A stretch of 64,000 nucleotides of DNA from Streptomyces sp. Edi2 (GTDB taxonomy: Bacteria; Actinomycetota; Actinomycetes; Streptomycetales; Streptomycetaceae). The stretch lies in the NCBI RefSeq assembly GCF_040253635.1, contig NZ_JBEJGX010000001.1, forward strand, positions 124,001-188,000, written 5' to 3'. This document shows, piece by piece, positions 49,786 through 58,455 of this stretch. The first letter of the stretch is position 1, and every line of letters begins with the position of its first letter. The notes below the pieces were generated by a model. That model ran no database searches. It was not told where the DNA came from and saw nothing but the letters and a program-made list of their open reading frames with translations. The position numbers were made by a program, and so were the translations under genes.

Positions 49786-49915
49786 CCTGATCGTCGGCCA
49801 GCAGGGACACGCGCCGCCGGACGACCGCCTGTTGACGACACATCAGGCACCCGAGCCACACCACAGATCACCTGGGCTCCGCCAATCGGCGGGGCCCTCT
49901 CACATGAGGAGTCCC

Positions 49916-50368
49916 ATGAACCGCACAGCACGCATAGCCATCGCAGTCGCCGCGGCCATCACCGGCCTCGGGCTGGCCACCACCACTGCCCAGGCCGCCA
50001 TCCCTAACCCGGGCCCCACCGGCACCCACACCGAGACGCGGATCGACCCGGCCACCGGCCGGCCCGCCCCGGCGCGGATCACCGAGTACCCCAGCATCAC
50101 CATCCGCCCCGGCGGTCAGCAGAGCGCGTCCACCTCGATCGCGCCGGCCCCCGGCACCGACGGTCTCTTCCTGCGCGCCGCCAACGGTGGAATCAAGGGC
50201 CTCATGGCCGAAGGTGACCAGGCGCGCTTCCTGGCCTGCCACCCGACGAACCCCAACTTGGCCTTGGTCCGTCAGGTCACCCACGGCCACGGCGGGTGGG
50301 GCGCCTACGTGGGATACGTGAAGATCAGCGCCACCACGGAGCCCGGCCGCATCCCCTGCGCCGGATAG
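49916..50368 (+). CDS. small secreted protein
   Basis: 150 residues from ATG 49916 with GAGGAG upstream. A signal peptide (MNRTARIAIAVAAAITGLGL, cleavage near AQA) precedes a Thr/Pro-rich mature part with ITEYPSITIRPGGQQSAS, KGLMAEGDQARFLACHPTN and a final Cys. Two Cys could form a disulfide. Exported; function unknown. Confidence 0.75.
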   Translation: MNRTARIAIAVAAAITGLGLATTTAQAAIPNPGPTGTHTETRIDPATGRPAPARITEYPSITIRPGGQQSASTSIAPAPGTDGLFLRAANGGIKGLMAEGDQARFLACHPTNPNLALVRQVTHGHGGWGAYVGYVKISATTEPGRIPCAG

Positions 50369-50512
50369 CCGGCGTCGCTCGCGCCCGACCAGAGGACAGC
50401 CAGCAAGAGGATCCCCGCGCCGAGCAGGCGGTGGGCTCCCCCGCTGTCATTTCCCTCGGGCAGCTCATGTCCCAAAGCACTTTGAACTGCGCGCCGGTCA
50501 ACGGCCGCCCAC

Positions 50513-50546
50513 CGCGGGTCGGGCCTCTCACGAGGCCCGACCCGCG
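50513..50546 (+). terminator. Rho-independent terminator
   Basis: Perfect 15-bp arms (50513-50527, 50532-50546), 4-nt loop, followed by a run of seven T: a textbook terminator directly upstream of the DUF2637-like gene. Confidence 0.95.
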
Positions 50547-50569
50547 CTTTTTTGTGAACGGAGGCAGGC

Positions 50570-52984
50570 GTGTCACGCAACAAGAAGAGGAGCCGGAAGC
50601 CGTCGCCCAAGCCGCGCCCGCGCCAGCTGTCCCCGGCTGAGCAGCCCAGCCTCGGCCAGGGCGACGCTGTCATCGACGATGGCCGCCACAGCGCCGCGAA
50701 GTTCGTGCTGCATGCCCGGCTGGCCTCGGCGGCCCGCGGAAGGTGCGCTCAGCTATCGGCCGAGGCGACGGCAGCCGAGGCCCGCGCCCGGGCTGACGCA
50801 GTGCTCACAGACGCCGAGCAGAGGGCCCATGAACTGACCGCCGAGTCCAAGCAGGCCGCCCAGCTGCTCCTGGACCGGGCCGACAGCGAGGCGCGGCGGT
50901 ATCTCGATGAGGCCGGCGAGCGCGCAAATACAGTCCTTTCCGAAGCCTCGCTCCGGGCCGAGTCCCTGAGGGCGGAGGCCGAAGCGGATCGCCAGGACGC
51001 TGAGCGCTGCAAGGTCGAGGCAGAGGAGGCGGCCGGCGAGGCAAGGGCCGAGGCGCAGCGCGCAGCCGAGGAGGTTCTCCAGAAGGCGGGCAGCGACGCC
51101 GAAGAGATCGTCGAGGCTGCTCGTCGTAAGGCAGAAAGCACCCGGGCCGATGCAGCTGTGGCAGCTGAGCGCCGGCGTGAAAATGCGGAGAAGGCTTCCG
51201 CTGATCTTCGTAAGGAGGCCCAGGCGGAGGCCGCCCGGCTTCGCAAGGAGGCCGCGGAGCTTGTCACCGCTGCGCGTTCGGATGCCGCGGAGGAGCGTGC
51301 CGCTGCCCAGTCCGAGGTTGAAAGGGTCCGGCGGGAGAGCAGTTGGGAAGCTGAACGCCGGCGTGCCGAGGCCGACGCAGAACTGGCGGACGCCCAGCGA
51401 CGGGCAGAGGCTCTGCAGGTTGAGGCGGACCGCAAGGTCAAGATCGCCTCGGAGGATGCGGGCCGAGCTGTTGCGGATGCCGAGGCAGAAGCCAAGCGCC
51501 TGCTCGAGGAGGCAAAGCGGGAGCGGGCCGCGCTGATGAAGTCAGCCACCGAGTCCCTGGCCCAGGCCAAGGAGCGGGAGACGGAAGCGGACGCTGAGAA
51601 GCGTGCGGCGAAGGTTGATCGGGAACAAGCAGCCGAGCTGATGCGTCAGGCGACTGATCGCACCGAGCGTCGGCTGGCACGCAAAGCGCTTCGTGAGAAC
51701 GATCGTGACCGTCGTCGGGACAAGGCCAAAGCCCGCAAGCTGGAGAGGAATCGACAGCGGGATCAGCGGCGTGCGGAGCGTCCGTCCCTGTCGGAGCGGA
51801 CGCGGCGTGTCGTTCGCCAGCACGCCCGGCAGGTAATGGTTGTCGGTCCGATCACCGCGCCGATGGCGGTGGCGTGGACCGGCCAGGCAGGCTTCGCCGA
51901 GGACGTCCTCGGCTGGGTCATGCCCTTCACCCTCCTGTTCGCCGCCGGGTGGGAGCTGTCGACCACATTCGTCGGCTGGATGTACCACGAAGCACGGAAG
52001 GCCGGCGACGCCGGCACCGTGTACCGGGTCGCGACCTGGGTGTTCGCGAGCGGCGCCGCGGTGATGAACTACTGGCATGCTTCCGGCGCGGTGACAGGCC
52101 GGACCTGGGACTGGTCCCAGCGCCGGTACGTGGACCACATCACCTACTGGCACGCCACGCCCAAGGCGGTCTCCTTCGCCGCGATGAGCCTGGTCGGCAT
52201 CATCCTCTGGGAGCTTTACGCCTCCTTGCTTCACCGCAAGGAGCTTCGTAAGAAGGGGATGGCAGCAAACGCCCGGCCGAAGATCCCCTTCATCCGGTGG
52301 CTGCGCTTCCCCCGGCAAGCCTTCACCGCCTGGTCCCTCGCCATCACCGACGCCTCGCTCACGACGCTGGACCTGGTCTGGGACGCGGCGGAGGGCGAAC
52401 TCGCCCGCAAGCGAGCGATGGCATCTGCGCGGGCCGGGCGCCCGCTTCCGCGGACGTACAGGGTTGTCCCCATCACCGCCACTCTCCTTCCCACCGGCGT
52501 GCCGGCCTTCGCGGGAGTCCAGGTTGGACTCGCATCGAAATCCGGCCCAGCACTCCGCGCCGAGACTGAGAGGCGAGACCCAGTTCAGGGGTCTCATGAG
52601 AGTGGTCTCAGCGAGGGTGAGACCGACGTGCCCGGTGAGAGTGAGAAGAAGGCTGATGAGACCGGGCCAGGTGAGACTGAGACAAAACCCCGTGAGACCA
52701 GTCCGCCTGAGAGTGAGACTGAGGCGCCTGCTGAGATCGGCGCACCTGAGACTCAGCCGCCGACTGAGACGGAGGGTGAGAGCAACGTGGTCTCACTGAG
52801 CAGCAAGCAGGCCGAGATCGACTACTTGGTGAAACTCATGCGGGAACGCGGGGGGCCCAAGACAGTCTCACTGGAGGAGGCCAAGAGGTACATCAAGCGC
52901 TCCCAGGCTACGGTCGACCGGCGCTTGCGAGATGCTCGCGAGCTCGTCAGCGGCTCAAAGGGCGGGAAGTCTGAGATTGGTTGA
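50570..52984 (+). CDS. coiled-coil/DUF2637-like membrane protein with C-terminal HTH
   Basis: 804 residues from GTG 50570. A basic N-terminus is followed by a long Ala/Glu/Arg heptad-rich coiled coil (about 55-400), then a DUF2637-like membrane block with three to four helices (about 421-560: VGPITAPMAVAWTGQAGF, VMPFTLLFAAGWELS, VATWVFASGAAVMNYWHA, AAMSLVGIILWELYASLL), a low-complexity ET-rich region (about 665-740) and a C-terminal winged-HTH-like unit (EIDYLVKLMRERGGPKTVSL, then AKRYIKRSQATVDRRLRDAR). DUF2637/SpdB-type proteins help plasmid spread in Streptomyces mycelium. The ET-rich part is encoded by the TGAGAC array described separately. Confidence 0.8.
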   Translation: MSRNKKRSRKPSPKPRPRQLSPAEQPSLGQGDAVIDDGRHSAAKFVLHARLASAARGRCAQLSAEATAAEARARADAVLTDAEQRAHELTAESKQAAQLLLDRADSEARRYLDEAGERANTVLSEASLRAESLRAEAEADRQDAERCKVEAEEAAGEARAEAQRAAEEVLQKAGSDAEEIVEAARRKAESTRADAAVAAERRRENAEKASADLRKEAQAEAARLRKEAAELVTAARSDAAEERAAAQSEVERVRRESSWEAERRRAEADAELADAQRRAEALQVEADRKVKIASEDAGRAVADAEAEAKRLLEEAKRERAALMKSATESLAQAKERETEADAEKRAAKVDREQAAELMRQATDRTERRLARKALRENDRDRRRDKAKARKLERNRQRDQRRAERPSLSERTRRVVRQHARQVMVVGPITAPMAVAWTGQAGFAEDVLGWVMPFTLLFAAGWELSTTFVGWMYHEARKAGDAGTVYRVATWVFASGAAVMNYWHASGAVTGRTWDWSQRRYVDHITYWHATPKAVSFAAMSLVGIILWELYASLLHRKELRKKGMAANARPKIPFIRWLRFPRQAFTAWSLAITDASLTTLDLVWDAAEGELARKRAMASARAGRPLPRTYRVVPITATLLPTGVPAFAGVQVGLASKSGPALRAETERRDPVQGSHESGLSEGETDVPGESEKKADETGPGETETKPRETSPPESETEAPAEIGAPETQPPTETEGESNVVSLSSKQAEIDYLVKLMRERGGPKTVSLEEAKRYIKRSQATVDRRLRDARELVSGSKGGKSEIG

Positions 52985-53335
52985 GTCTCAGGTCTCATTG
53001 CCACTGAGACCTGAGACTGCAGTCGCGGTCTCAGTCTCAGGCCGTGCCTCAGTCTCAGTCTCAGTGAGGGTGAGACCCGTTCCGTGAGACCCGGGTGAGA
53101 CTGAGACTCGCCCTGAGACCTATCGCGTGAGACCGGATCGCTGAGACTCACTTCGCGAGCTGAGAGTTCCGGTCTCACGCAAGTGAGACCGGAGTTAGTT
53201 CGCGAGACTGAGAATCAAAGCCTGGAACTGAGACAAGGCCAAGTGAGACCAGCCCCGTTGAGAACGGATGAGACTGGCCGCTGATTCGCAGTTGGCCGGG
53301 GTCAGCGATGAGACTGGGCTCACGACTAGTGAGAC
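52580..53335. repeat. dense TGAGAC / GTCTCA array
   Basis: By eye, 23 TGAGAC and 11 GTCTCA between about 52580 and 53335. Within the DUF2637-like gene the TGAGAC copies keep one codon phase (nnT GAG ACn), giving Glu-Thr repeats. In the ~350 bp after the stop, GTCTCA copies cluster first (52983-53062) and TGAGAC copies follow (53070-53335), almost always followed by C or T. Chance would give well under one. Candidate plasmid transfer (clt-like), centromere or iteron locus. Confidence 0.9.
53168..53193. repeat. perfect hairpin with GCAA loop inside the array
   Basis: TCCGGTCTCAC, loop GCAA, GTGAGACCGGA: 11-bp arms built from one GTCTCA and one TGAGAC site. Very stable as single strand or RNA. 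Confidence 0.8.
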
Positions 53336-53518
53336 CGGCCGGATGTTCGTGCGTTCCAGGCCGGCGGCCCGCTCAGGGGGCACATCGCAGCTGCTTTGCC
53401 GCCCGATCTGCATCTGCAGTGCTACTCGTTGCCCGCCAGTGCGGCAGAGCGTGTCGCACTGGCTACTGCTTTCCCCACCACGCCGGTAGCGCCTCGGCCT
53501 ATAAGCCCAGGTAGGAGC

Positions 53519-53549
53519 CGTATAGGCGGTGGTAGGCGGTGGTAGGTGC
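53519..53549 (+). repeat. GGTAGG-type short repeats
   Basis: GTATAGGCGGT, GGTAGGCGGT, GGTAGGTGCG in tandem. The reverse sequence (ACCTACC) recurs five times at 56878-56965, on the other side of the Spd-like gene block. Confidence 0.5.
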
Positions 53550-53941
53550 GCGACTTCGCCCCTCCACCGCGAGGGGAGCGGCCGCTCGGCGGCCGCGCCA
53601 TGCCATTCGATCCCGACGGAGCTCCCATGCCCTGGCGCCCCATTGCCCGCCTCGCGGCGCACCTCAAGCACCTCAAGACCTGGAGCGCGCACTGCCGCTT
53701 CCCGCACGATCCACACCCACCCGAACAGGACCGCCCTGTTCCTCACAGCGCAGCAGGAGATGACTGCAATCTCAGCGAGGACACACCTGCAGGTGATCCC
53801 ACCGGGCCAGCGGCCTGTCTCACGGTTGTCCCCGACGACCCTCGGATGCCCGGTGACGACGAACTCGAGGCCCAGCGCCGCGTGATCGATGCGATGCGCA
53901 CCTGGGGGTGGGAGCGCATGACAAACCCCCACACGAAGTGA
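53546..53941 (+). CDS. hypothetical protein, about 131 residues
   Basis: Start GTG 53546 or a later ATG (53600, 53628). RPIARLAAHLKHLKTWSAHC, CLTVVPDDPRMPGDDELEAQ and RRVIDAMRTWGWERM. Strong GC codon bias supports coding. Unknown family. First gene after the TGAGAC array. Confidence 0.5.
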   Translation: MRDFAPPPRGERPLGGRAMPFDPDGAPMPWRPIARLAAHLKHLKTWSAHCRFPHDPHPPEQDRPVPHSAAGDDCNLSEDTPAGDPTGPAACLTVVPDDPRMPGDDELEAQRRVIDAMRTWGWERMTNPHTK

Positions 53942-54160
53942 TCTTCAAAGGGGTTCAGGTGCCGTCGGGCCTGACGGAACTACCGGCTCGTCCCGGTGCC
54001 GCCGCGGCGCGCACCTGCCTTGGCGCTTATCGCCGGGGACGTCTCGCGAGCACCGGCCATCCCCACAGCTCCCTTCGCTACTGCCAGGGGACTCCGCTGC
54101 TCGGGATCGCACCACCCGGCACTGCGCCGAGAACCGTCTGTACGCCAGCTAGGAGGCACG

Positions 54161-55099
54161 ATGAACGCAATCCGGTGGTGGAGCTCCCACCGCCCTACCG
54201 AGGGCGCCCAGGAGGGCACACAGGCCGTCTCTGGAACCGCCAGCGACGAGCGCGAGTCGTGGCTCACCCGCATCGGTGCTCTCACCTCCCCGCGGGAGGC
54301 TGAAGCCCCTGCCCCCCGCGCCACTCGCGTACAGATCGCGCCGCAGATCGCCGTGGAACCGCCGTCGGTCTGGAAGGAGCCGCGCGAACTCGCCCTCGCC
54401 GACGAGCAGTCCCAGCCCACGACGGCCACCGCAACGAAGGCCGCCATCGCCGTCAACGACGGGCACAACGTCGATGGTGCAGTAAAACGGCTCGGGGACT
54501 GGATCGCGGCAGCGACCGGAGGCTCGAAGCCGACCGTTGTGCCGCCAGCACAGCCTGAAGAGAGTCCGGTCGAGAAGGACCTGGAGCTCGAAGAGCGGAT
54601 CGCCCAGATCTTCGGCCGGGCGGTCGAGCAGCTCGGCGACCTCTACCGCGACGACCAGGCGCTGGACGTGCCCCACCGCGTCCGCGACCAGCTCAGCGAG
54701 TGGTACCACGACGAACAGCCAACGGAGCAGCAGCGCGACGGGGGTCGGTGGCGCCATTCGGGCGGAATCTGGCGGCTGCTGTATACGGGCGCTATCGGGT
54801 GGGTCTCCTGGCGCCTGACCATCCCGCATCACGTCAACCACCTGATCTGGGACTTCGCCGAACAGGGCGAGGGCATCGGCGGCGGCATGGTCATCGGCGG
54901 CGCAATTGTCCTGGTCAGCTCCCTGCCGGCCGTGTGGTGCATACGCCTGGGCCGCTCCTACGACAACAGTCTCGGCGAAATCCTCCGACACCGCGTGACG
55001 CTGTTCGCACCCCTCGTCGGCGGCATCGGCAGCGTCCCCCTGCTCGGCTCGATTCTCGGCCTTGCCCTCTACACGCCGGGCCTCGGCGTCCACCTGTAA
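54161..55099 (+). CDS. Spd-like membrane protein
   Basis: 312 residues from ATG 54161 with AGGAGG upstream. A long, mostly polar N-terminal part (about 1-200, with KDLELEERIAQIFGRAVEQL) followed by membrane helices near 210-225 (IWRLLYTGAIGWVSW), 245-265 (GGGMVIGGAIVLVSSLPAVW) and 285-310 (FAPLVGGIGSVPLLGSILGL). The topology and company match plasmid spread proteins. First of three closely spaced genes to 56762. Confidence 0.65.
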   Translation: MNAIRWWSSHRPTEGAQEGTQAVSGTASDERESWLTRIGALTSPREAEAPAPRATRVQIAPQIAVEPPSVWKEPRELALADEQSQPTTATATKAAIAVNDGHNVDGAVKRLGDWIAAATGGSKPTVVPPAQPEESPVEKDLELEERIAQIFGRAVEQLGDLYRDDQALDVPHRVRDQLSEWYHDEQPTEQQRDGGRWRHSGGIWRLLYTGAIGWVSWRLTIPHHVNHLIWDFAEQGEGIGGGMVIGGAIVLVSSLPAVWCIRLGRSYDNSLGEILRHRVTLFAPLVGGIGSVPLLGSILGLALYTPGLGVHL

Positions 55100-55116
55100 A
55101 CGGAGCTTCCACCACC

Positions 55117-55635
55117 ATGATCAATTACATCGATATAGCAGCCCCCGCCGCCAGCGAGGGTTTGGGCAGCTTCTTCGGCACGATCGGAAGCGGCGGAATC
55201 GCGCTGATCCTGACCGCAGTTTTGTACTTCGGCATCAAGGAGCCCAAGAGTAAGGGCGGCGGCGGTCCGAAGGGCAAGGGCGGCGGAGGCGGCGGAGGCA
55301 CCAAGGTGCGGCACCGGCTCGAATGCGACCCGGCATTCTGGATCGGTTACAGCGCCGGCGTCTTCTACACCGCAGCCGGCAACATCTGGGCACATGCAGG
55401 GCAGGCCAGCGTCTCGCTGTCCAAGCTGGTCACCCACCACACCTTCGGTGACGTGGGCCTCGGCGTGGCTGCCGCACTCCCCGCGGTCTACATGTACTAC
55501 CGCAAGCCCCGGGCGAGCGTGGCCGCGTTCCTGGGCATCTTCTGCGCCACCGCCTGGGGCCGGGCCGGGGGCATCTGGGCGATTCCGCACACCCTCGTCG
55601 AAGCCGGGGCTCAGGCGATCGGACTGACCGGCTGA
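55117..55635 (+). CDS. Spd-like membrane protein with glycine linker
   Basis: 172 residues from ATG 55117. A membrane helix at about 18-38 (LGSFFGTIGSGGIALILTAV), a Gly/Lys linker (KGGGGPKGKGGGGGGG), then two to three helices (FWIGYSAGVFYTAAGNIWAH, GLGVAAALPAVYMYY, VAAFLGIFCATAWGRAGGIW). The stop overlaps the next ATG (TGATG). Confidence 0.65.
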   Translation: MINYIDIAAPAASEGLGSFFGTIGSGGIALILTAVLYFGIKEPKSKGGGGPKGKGGGGGGGTKVRHRLECDPAFWIGYSAGVFYTAAGNIWAHAGQASVSLSKLVTHHTFGDVGLGVAAALPAVYMYYRKPRASVAAFLGIFCATAWGRAGGIWAIPHTLVEAGAQAIGLTG

Positions 55636-56762
55636 TGAGGACCCCACCCGAGGACGATGTCGCCACCACGACGCAGCGAGCCGGCGTCGACGGCCGGACA
55701 GAATCGGAGGCTCCCATCGAAGACGACGCCCCAGGCCAGAGCAGGCTTCAGCCCGACGAGCATCGGGAGGAGCCCCGCTCTGGGGCTGGCACGCCCGCCC
55801 CGGACTCCCGTGCCGAGCCGGAGCTCCGTGCGCCCTGGGTTCTGGCGCCCTGTAAGCGGCTGGCGGAGCGGACGCGGGCCCTCGCGCAGCAGGCGATCGA
55901 GCGGATCCTTGAGTACGCGAACGACCCACCCGACGAAGGGGAACGCCCGCGCCTGTCGGTGCGCGCACTGCTCGCTGAACTCGGCCGCCCGTTCACGGGC
56001 GGCTTTTTCGTTGTGCGGGAGATCGCTGGCGGCACCGTCACCCTCATCGGGATGGGTCTGCGGTGGCTCTTCGAAGACGGCGTCTCCAGCGCTGGCGGCC
56101 GGGCCTTTCTCGTCGGTATCGGCATCTACATAGCCAGTCAAGAAATCAAAGAAGACTCGCTGTTTTGGGGCTGGGGCCTGTGCGTCGGCGTCGTGGTGTG
56201 GTGGGCGGCCGCCTGGCTCCACTCGCCCCACCGCCAAGACCGCACCGGCCGGCCCCGCCACGATGGACACGAAGGCAGCAACGACGGCGCCGCGAACGAC
56301 GCCAGCTCCCCGGCGCCTGAGGAGGTGAAGGGCTCCAGCCTGGAGACACCGCGGGAAGTCACCCCGGAAGAGGCAAAAAAGGGACTCATCGAAGTTATCG
56401 AATACACCGCGGAGAAGCTGGACTTCCGCCGAACCCGAAAAGGAGTGCACCTTGCCGAGGTTCTCGAAAACCTCCACGAACGAGGGTCTCTCCTGAATTG
56501 GGGCGTGAAAGACTTGCGGATCTACTGCGAGAAGGTTCTCAAGGTGGAGATCAAGGATGTGAACCGGAAGGAAGGAGAGAAGCAGAAGAACAAGCCGGGA
56601 ATCAGGTACGCCGCGCTGTGTGAACTCCTTGACGGGCCGAAGGCCCCGTCGCACTCCGGGAAATCGCCGGCGCACCCGGTGCCGGACCTGACCCGCGTGG
56701 TCCCCATTCCGGGCGGCGGGACACCGGCCCTGCACGGTGCCCCCGACCCGTCCGGCGAGTGA
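55635..56762 (+). CDS. membrane protein with C-terminal soluble domain
   Basis: 375 residues from ATG 55635, overlapping the upstream stop. A disordered acidic N-terminus, membrane helices at about 135-155 and 170-200 (AFLVGIGIYIASQE, WGLCVGVVVWWAAAWLH) and a C-terminal domain with KGLIEVIEYTAEKLDFRRTR, VHLAEVLENLHERGSLLNWG and IYCEKVLKVEIKDVNRKEGE. That domain may be a small winged helix. Co-transcribed with the two Spd-like genes. Confidence 0.65.
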   Translation: MRTPPEDDVATTTQRAGVDGRTESEAPIEDDAPGQSRLQPDEHREEPRSGAGTPAPDSRAEPELRAPWVLAPCKRLAERTRALAQQAIERILEYANDPPDEGERPRLSVRALLAELGRPFTGGFFVVREIAGGTVTLIGMGLRWLFEDGVSSAGGRAFLVGIGIYIASQEIKEDSLFWGWGLCVGVVVWWAAAWLHSPHRQDRTGRPRHDGHEGSNDGAANDASSPAPEEVKGSSLETPREVTPEEAKKGLIEVIEYTAEKLDFRRTRKGVHLAEVLENLHERGSLLNWGVKDLRIYCEKVLKVEIKDVNRKEGEKQKNKPGIRYAALCELLDGPKAPSHSGKSPAHPVPDLTRVVPIPGGGTPALHGAPDPSGE

Positions 56763-56789
56763 GGCCCTGGGCCCGCCCCCGCCGGCCGC

Positions 56790-56839
56790 CCGGCCGGCCC
56801 CCGGCCGCTGCTTCAAAGGTGCGGCCGGGGGCCGGCCGG
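56790..56839 (+). terminator. perfect 19-bp stem-loop
   Basis: 56790-56808 pairs with 56821-56839, loop 12 nt; 28 bases after the last gene of the Spd-like operon. Confidence 0.9.
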
Positions 56840-56877
56840 CGCCTTCCCCGCCCCCACCCCCGCGGGTCACCACCGTC

Positions 56878-56965
56878 ACCTACCTAACGCACCTACCGGG
56901 CCTGTGACCTGCAAGTACTACCGGCCACCTACCACGCCTACCCGTGACCTACCCTTCCACCTACC
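56878..56965 (-). repeat. five ACCTACC repeats
   Basis: ACCTACC occurs at about 56879, 56890, 56927, 56947 and 56958, in a short non-coding stretch. The same heptamer in reverse lies at 53519-53549. Confidence 0.5.
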
Positions 56966-57010
56966 GGTAACGTCCAGCACCCAACCACCCCCATACACAA
57001 GGGAGCTGAC

Positions 57011-57277
57011 GTGCTGCCGTTTCGCTACGTCCACCGCTGCGGCCACTGCCGCACCACCTCACGTGAGCGTTTCCGCTCCCTCGGCGCAGCTGAGGAAAAG
57101 CAGCAACAGCACCGCGACGAGTTCCACGGCGGAGACGTCCCCGACCACGACTACATCGTCCGCATCCCCTTCGACCGCTCACGGCGAAGGGGCATCGACA
57201 CCCCATACGTTTCAGCAAAATTCGTCCTGATCGTCCTCGCTCTGCTGTTACTTGCCGCCCTCAATCAATGCAGGTAG
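57011..57277 (+). CDS. small protein, CxxC and C-terminal membrane helix
   Basis: 88 residues from GTG 57011 with GGGAG upstream. VHRCGHCRTTSRERFRSLGA with one CxxC, a polar middle, and a C-terminal helix KFVLIVLALLLLAALNQCR. A tail-anchored membrane protein of unknown role. Confidence 0.6.
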   Translation: MLPFRYVHRCGHCRTTSRERFRSLGAAEEKQQQHRDEFHGGDVPDHDYIVRIPFDRSRRRGIDTPYVSAKFVLIVLALLLLAALNQCR

Positions 57278-57404
57278 CGGCATTCCAGCTTCCTCGCGCC
57301 CGGTCCTTGATAGGCAGAGTTGGTGCGCCGCTGTGTGAGTGACCGATCCCGAGAAGAGCCGTGCTTCTACCGGGTGCGGTCCGTCATTCGAAAGGAATCC
57401 GCCC

Positions 57405-58325
57405 GTGCCGGAGGAGAAGCCAGCTGCGTCCATGCGGGGATCAATGCCAAGGGTCGTGATTGACCCTGGCCTTCCGGAGCACATTCAGAAAGCAATCCTG
57501 GACTCCGGGCACCAGGATCTGCTGGCCCCCGCACCGGATTCAGAGCCAAGTCCCTGGTGGGGCCTGTGCGCCCCCATCCGGACGGAGAGGGCGCTCTTCG
57601 GCGTCATTGCCTTGAGCTGGTTCCTGCCCCTCGGACGGCACGTCGTCGGGCTGGACGGGGCGTCCGTCTGCAGTTGCGTCGCGGTCGCGATGGCCTACTG
57701 GTCGGCACACGCCGTCGCGAAGCGGAAGGCCAGGATTGCTCACTTGCGTCAACTTCGCGACGCGCGCGAGCACTACGTCGTCCCCGAAGACCTCGACAAG
57801 TCCACACGTGAGCTGGTGGCTCGGGCGCACTCGGCGATGCACACGATCTCTCGCTCGTCCGCGCACCGCGAGGGGCTCATCGACCATCAGCGCGATGAAC
57901 AGCGCTTTCCCTTCGAGGCGTGGGAGATCGCCTCGGACCTGGCGGTCTACAGCCGGATGGTCAAAGAAGCGCCGACTCAGGGCAAGAGCGAGAGGGCTGA
58001 GAAGCAGCTCCAGGAGCTGCGTCGGAAGCTGGCCCTCGCCCTGGACGCCATCAAGGACAGGGTCCTGGCACTGGAGGCATACGCCGACGAGGCTGTCGAA
58101 GCCGACCGGAAGCATGCCGAGCGCCAACAGCGTCAGGAAATCGCTGCCAGGGACCAAGCAGTGCTCGACCTCATGGCGAACTCTGCTCGCCATGACCGCG
58201 CGTCCGCTGAGATGCGCCGTGCGGCTGAGGAAACTGCCGCCGTCTCGGAAGCCTTCGACAGCGCAATGCGGTCCACGGAACCGGGCGCCGACGTGATACG
58301 CCCGCTGTCCCGAGAAGCGGATTGA
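57405..58325 (+). CDS. membrane/coiled-coil hypothetical, 306 residues
   Basis: GTG 57405 is chosen because AAAGGA lies 8 bases upstream; an in-frame GTG 57339 is the alternative. Two membrane helices (ALFGVIALSWFLPLG, ASVCSCVAVAMAYWSAHAVA) near residues 65-115, then a long helical coiled coil (DKSTRELVARAHSAMHTISR, EKQLQELRRKLALALDAIKD, VEADRKHAERQQRQEIAARD). Unknown function; it resembles other accessory membrane proteins of streptomycete elements. Confidence 0.65.
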   Translation: MPEEKPAASMRGSMPRVVIDPGLPEHIQKAILDSGHQDLLAPAPDSEPSPWWGLCAPIRTERALFGVIALSWFLPLGRHVVGLDGASVCSCVAVAMAYWSAHAVAKRKARIAHLRQLRDAREHYVVPEDLDKSTRELVARAHSAMHTISRSSAHREGLIDHQRDEQRFPFEAWEIASDLAVYSRMVKEAPTQGKSERAEKQLQELRRKLALALDAIKDRVLALEAYADEAVEADRKHAERQQRQEIAARDQAVLDLMANSARHDRASAEMRRAAEETAAVSEAFDSAMRSTEPGADVIRPLSREAD

Positions 58326-58396
58326 TCTGGTCCCGATGGCATCGGCACGTACGCCGTGCTGCCGGCGGTTCGGGGCACCAGCGATCCAGAACACGA

Positions 58397-58433
58397 AGAG
58401 GGGTCCGACCTGCTGCGCAGGTCGGACCCCTCT
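58397..58433. terminator. Rho-independent, bidirectional terminator
   Basis: 17-bp perfect arms (58397-58413, 58417-58433), 3-nt loop, followed by TTTTT. Between convergent genes. Confidence 0.95.
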
Positions 58434-58455
58434 TTTTGCTTTTCCGGCGGCGGTC

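Noticed and set aside
52580..53335. CRISPR array as an explanation for the regular repeats
   Set aside because: Unit is only 6-7 bp, spacing is irregular, both orientations occur and no cas gene is present.
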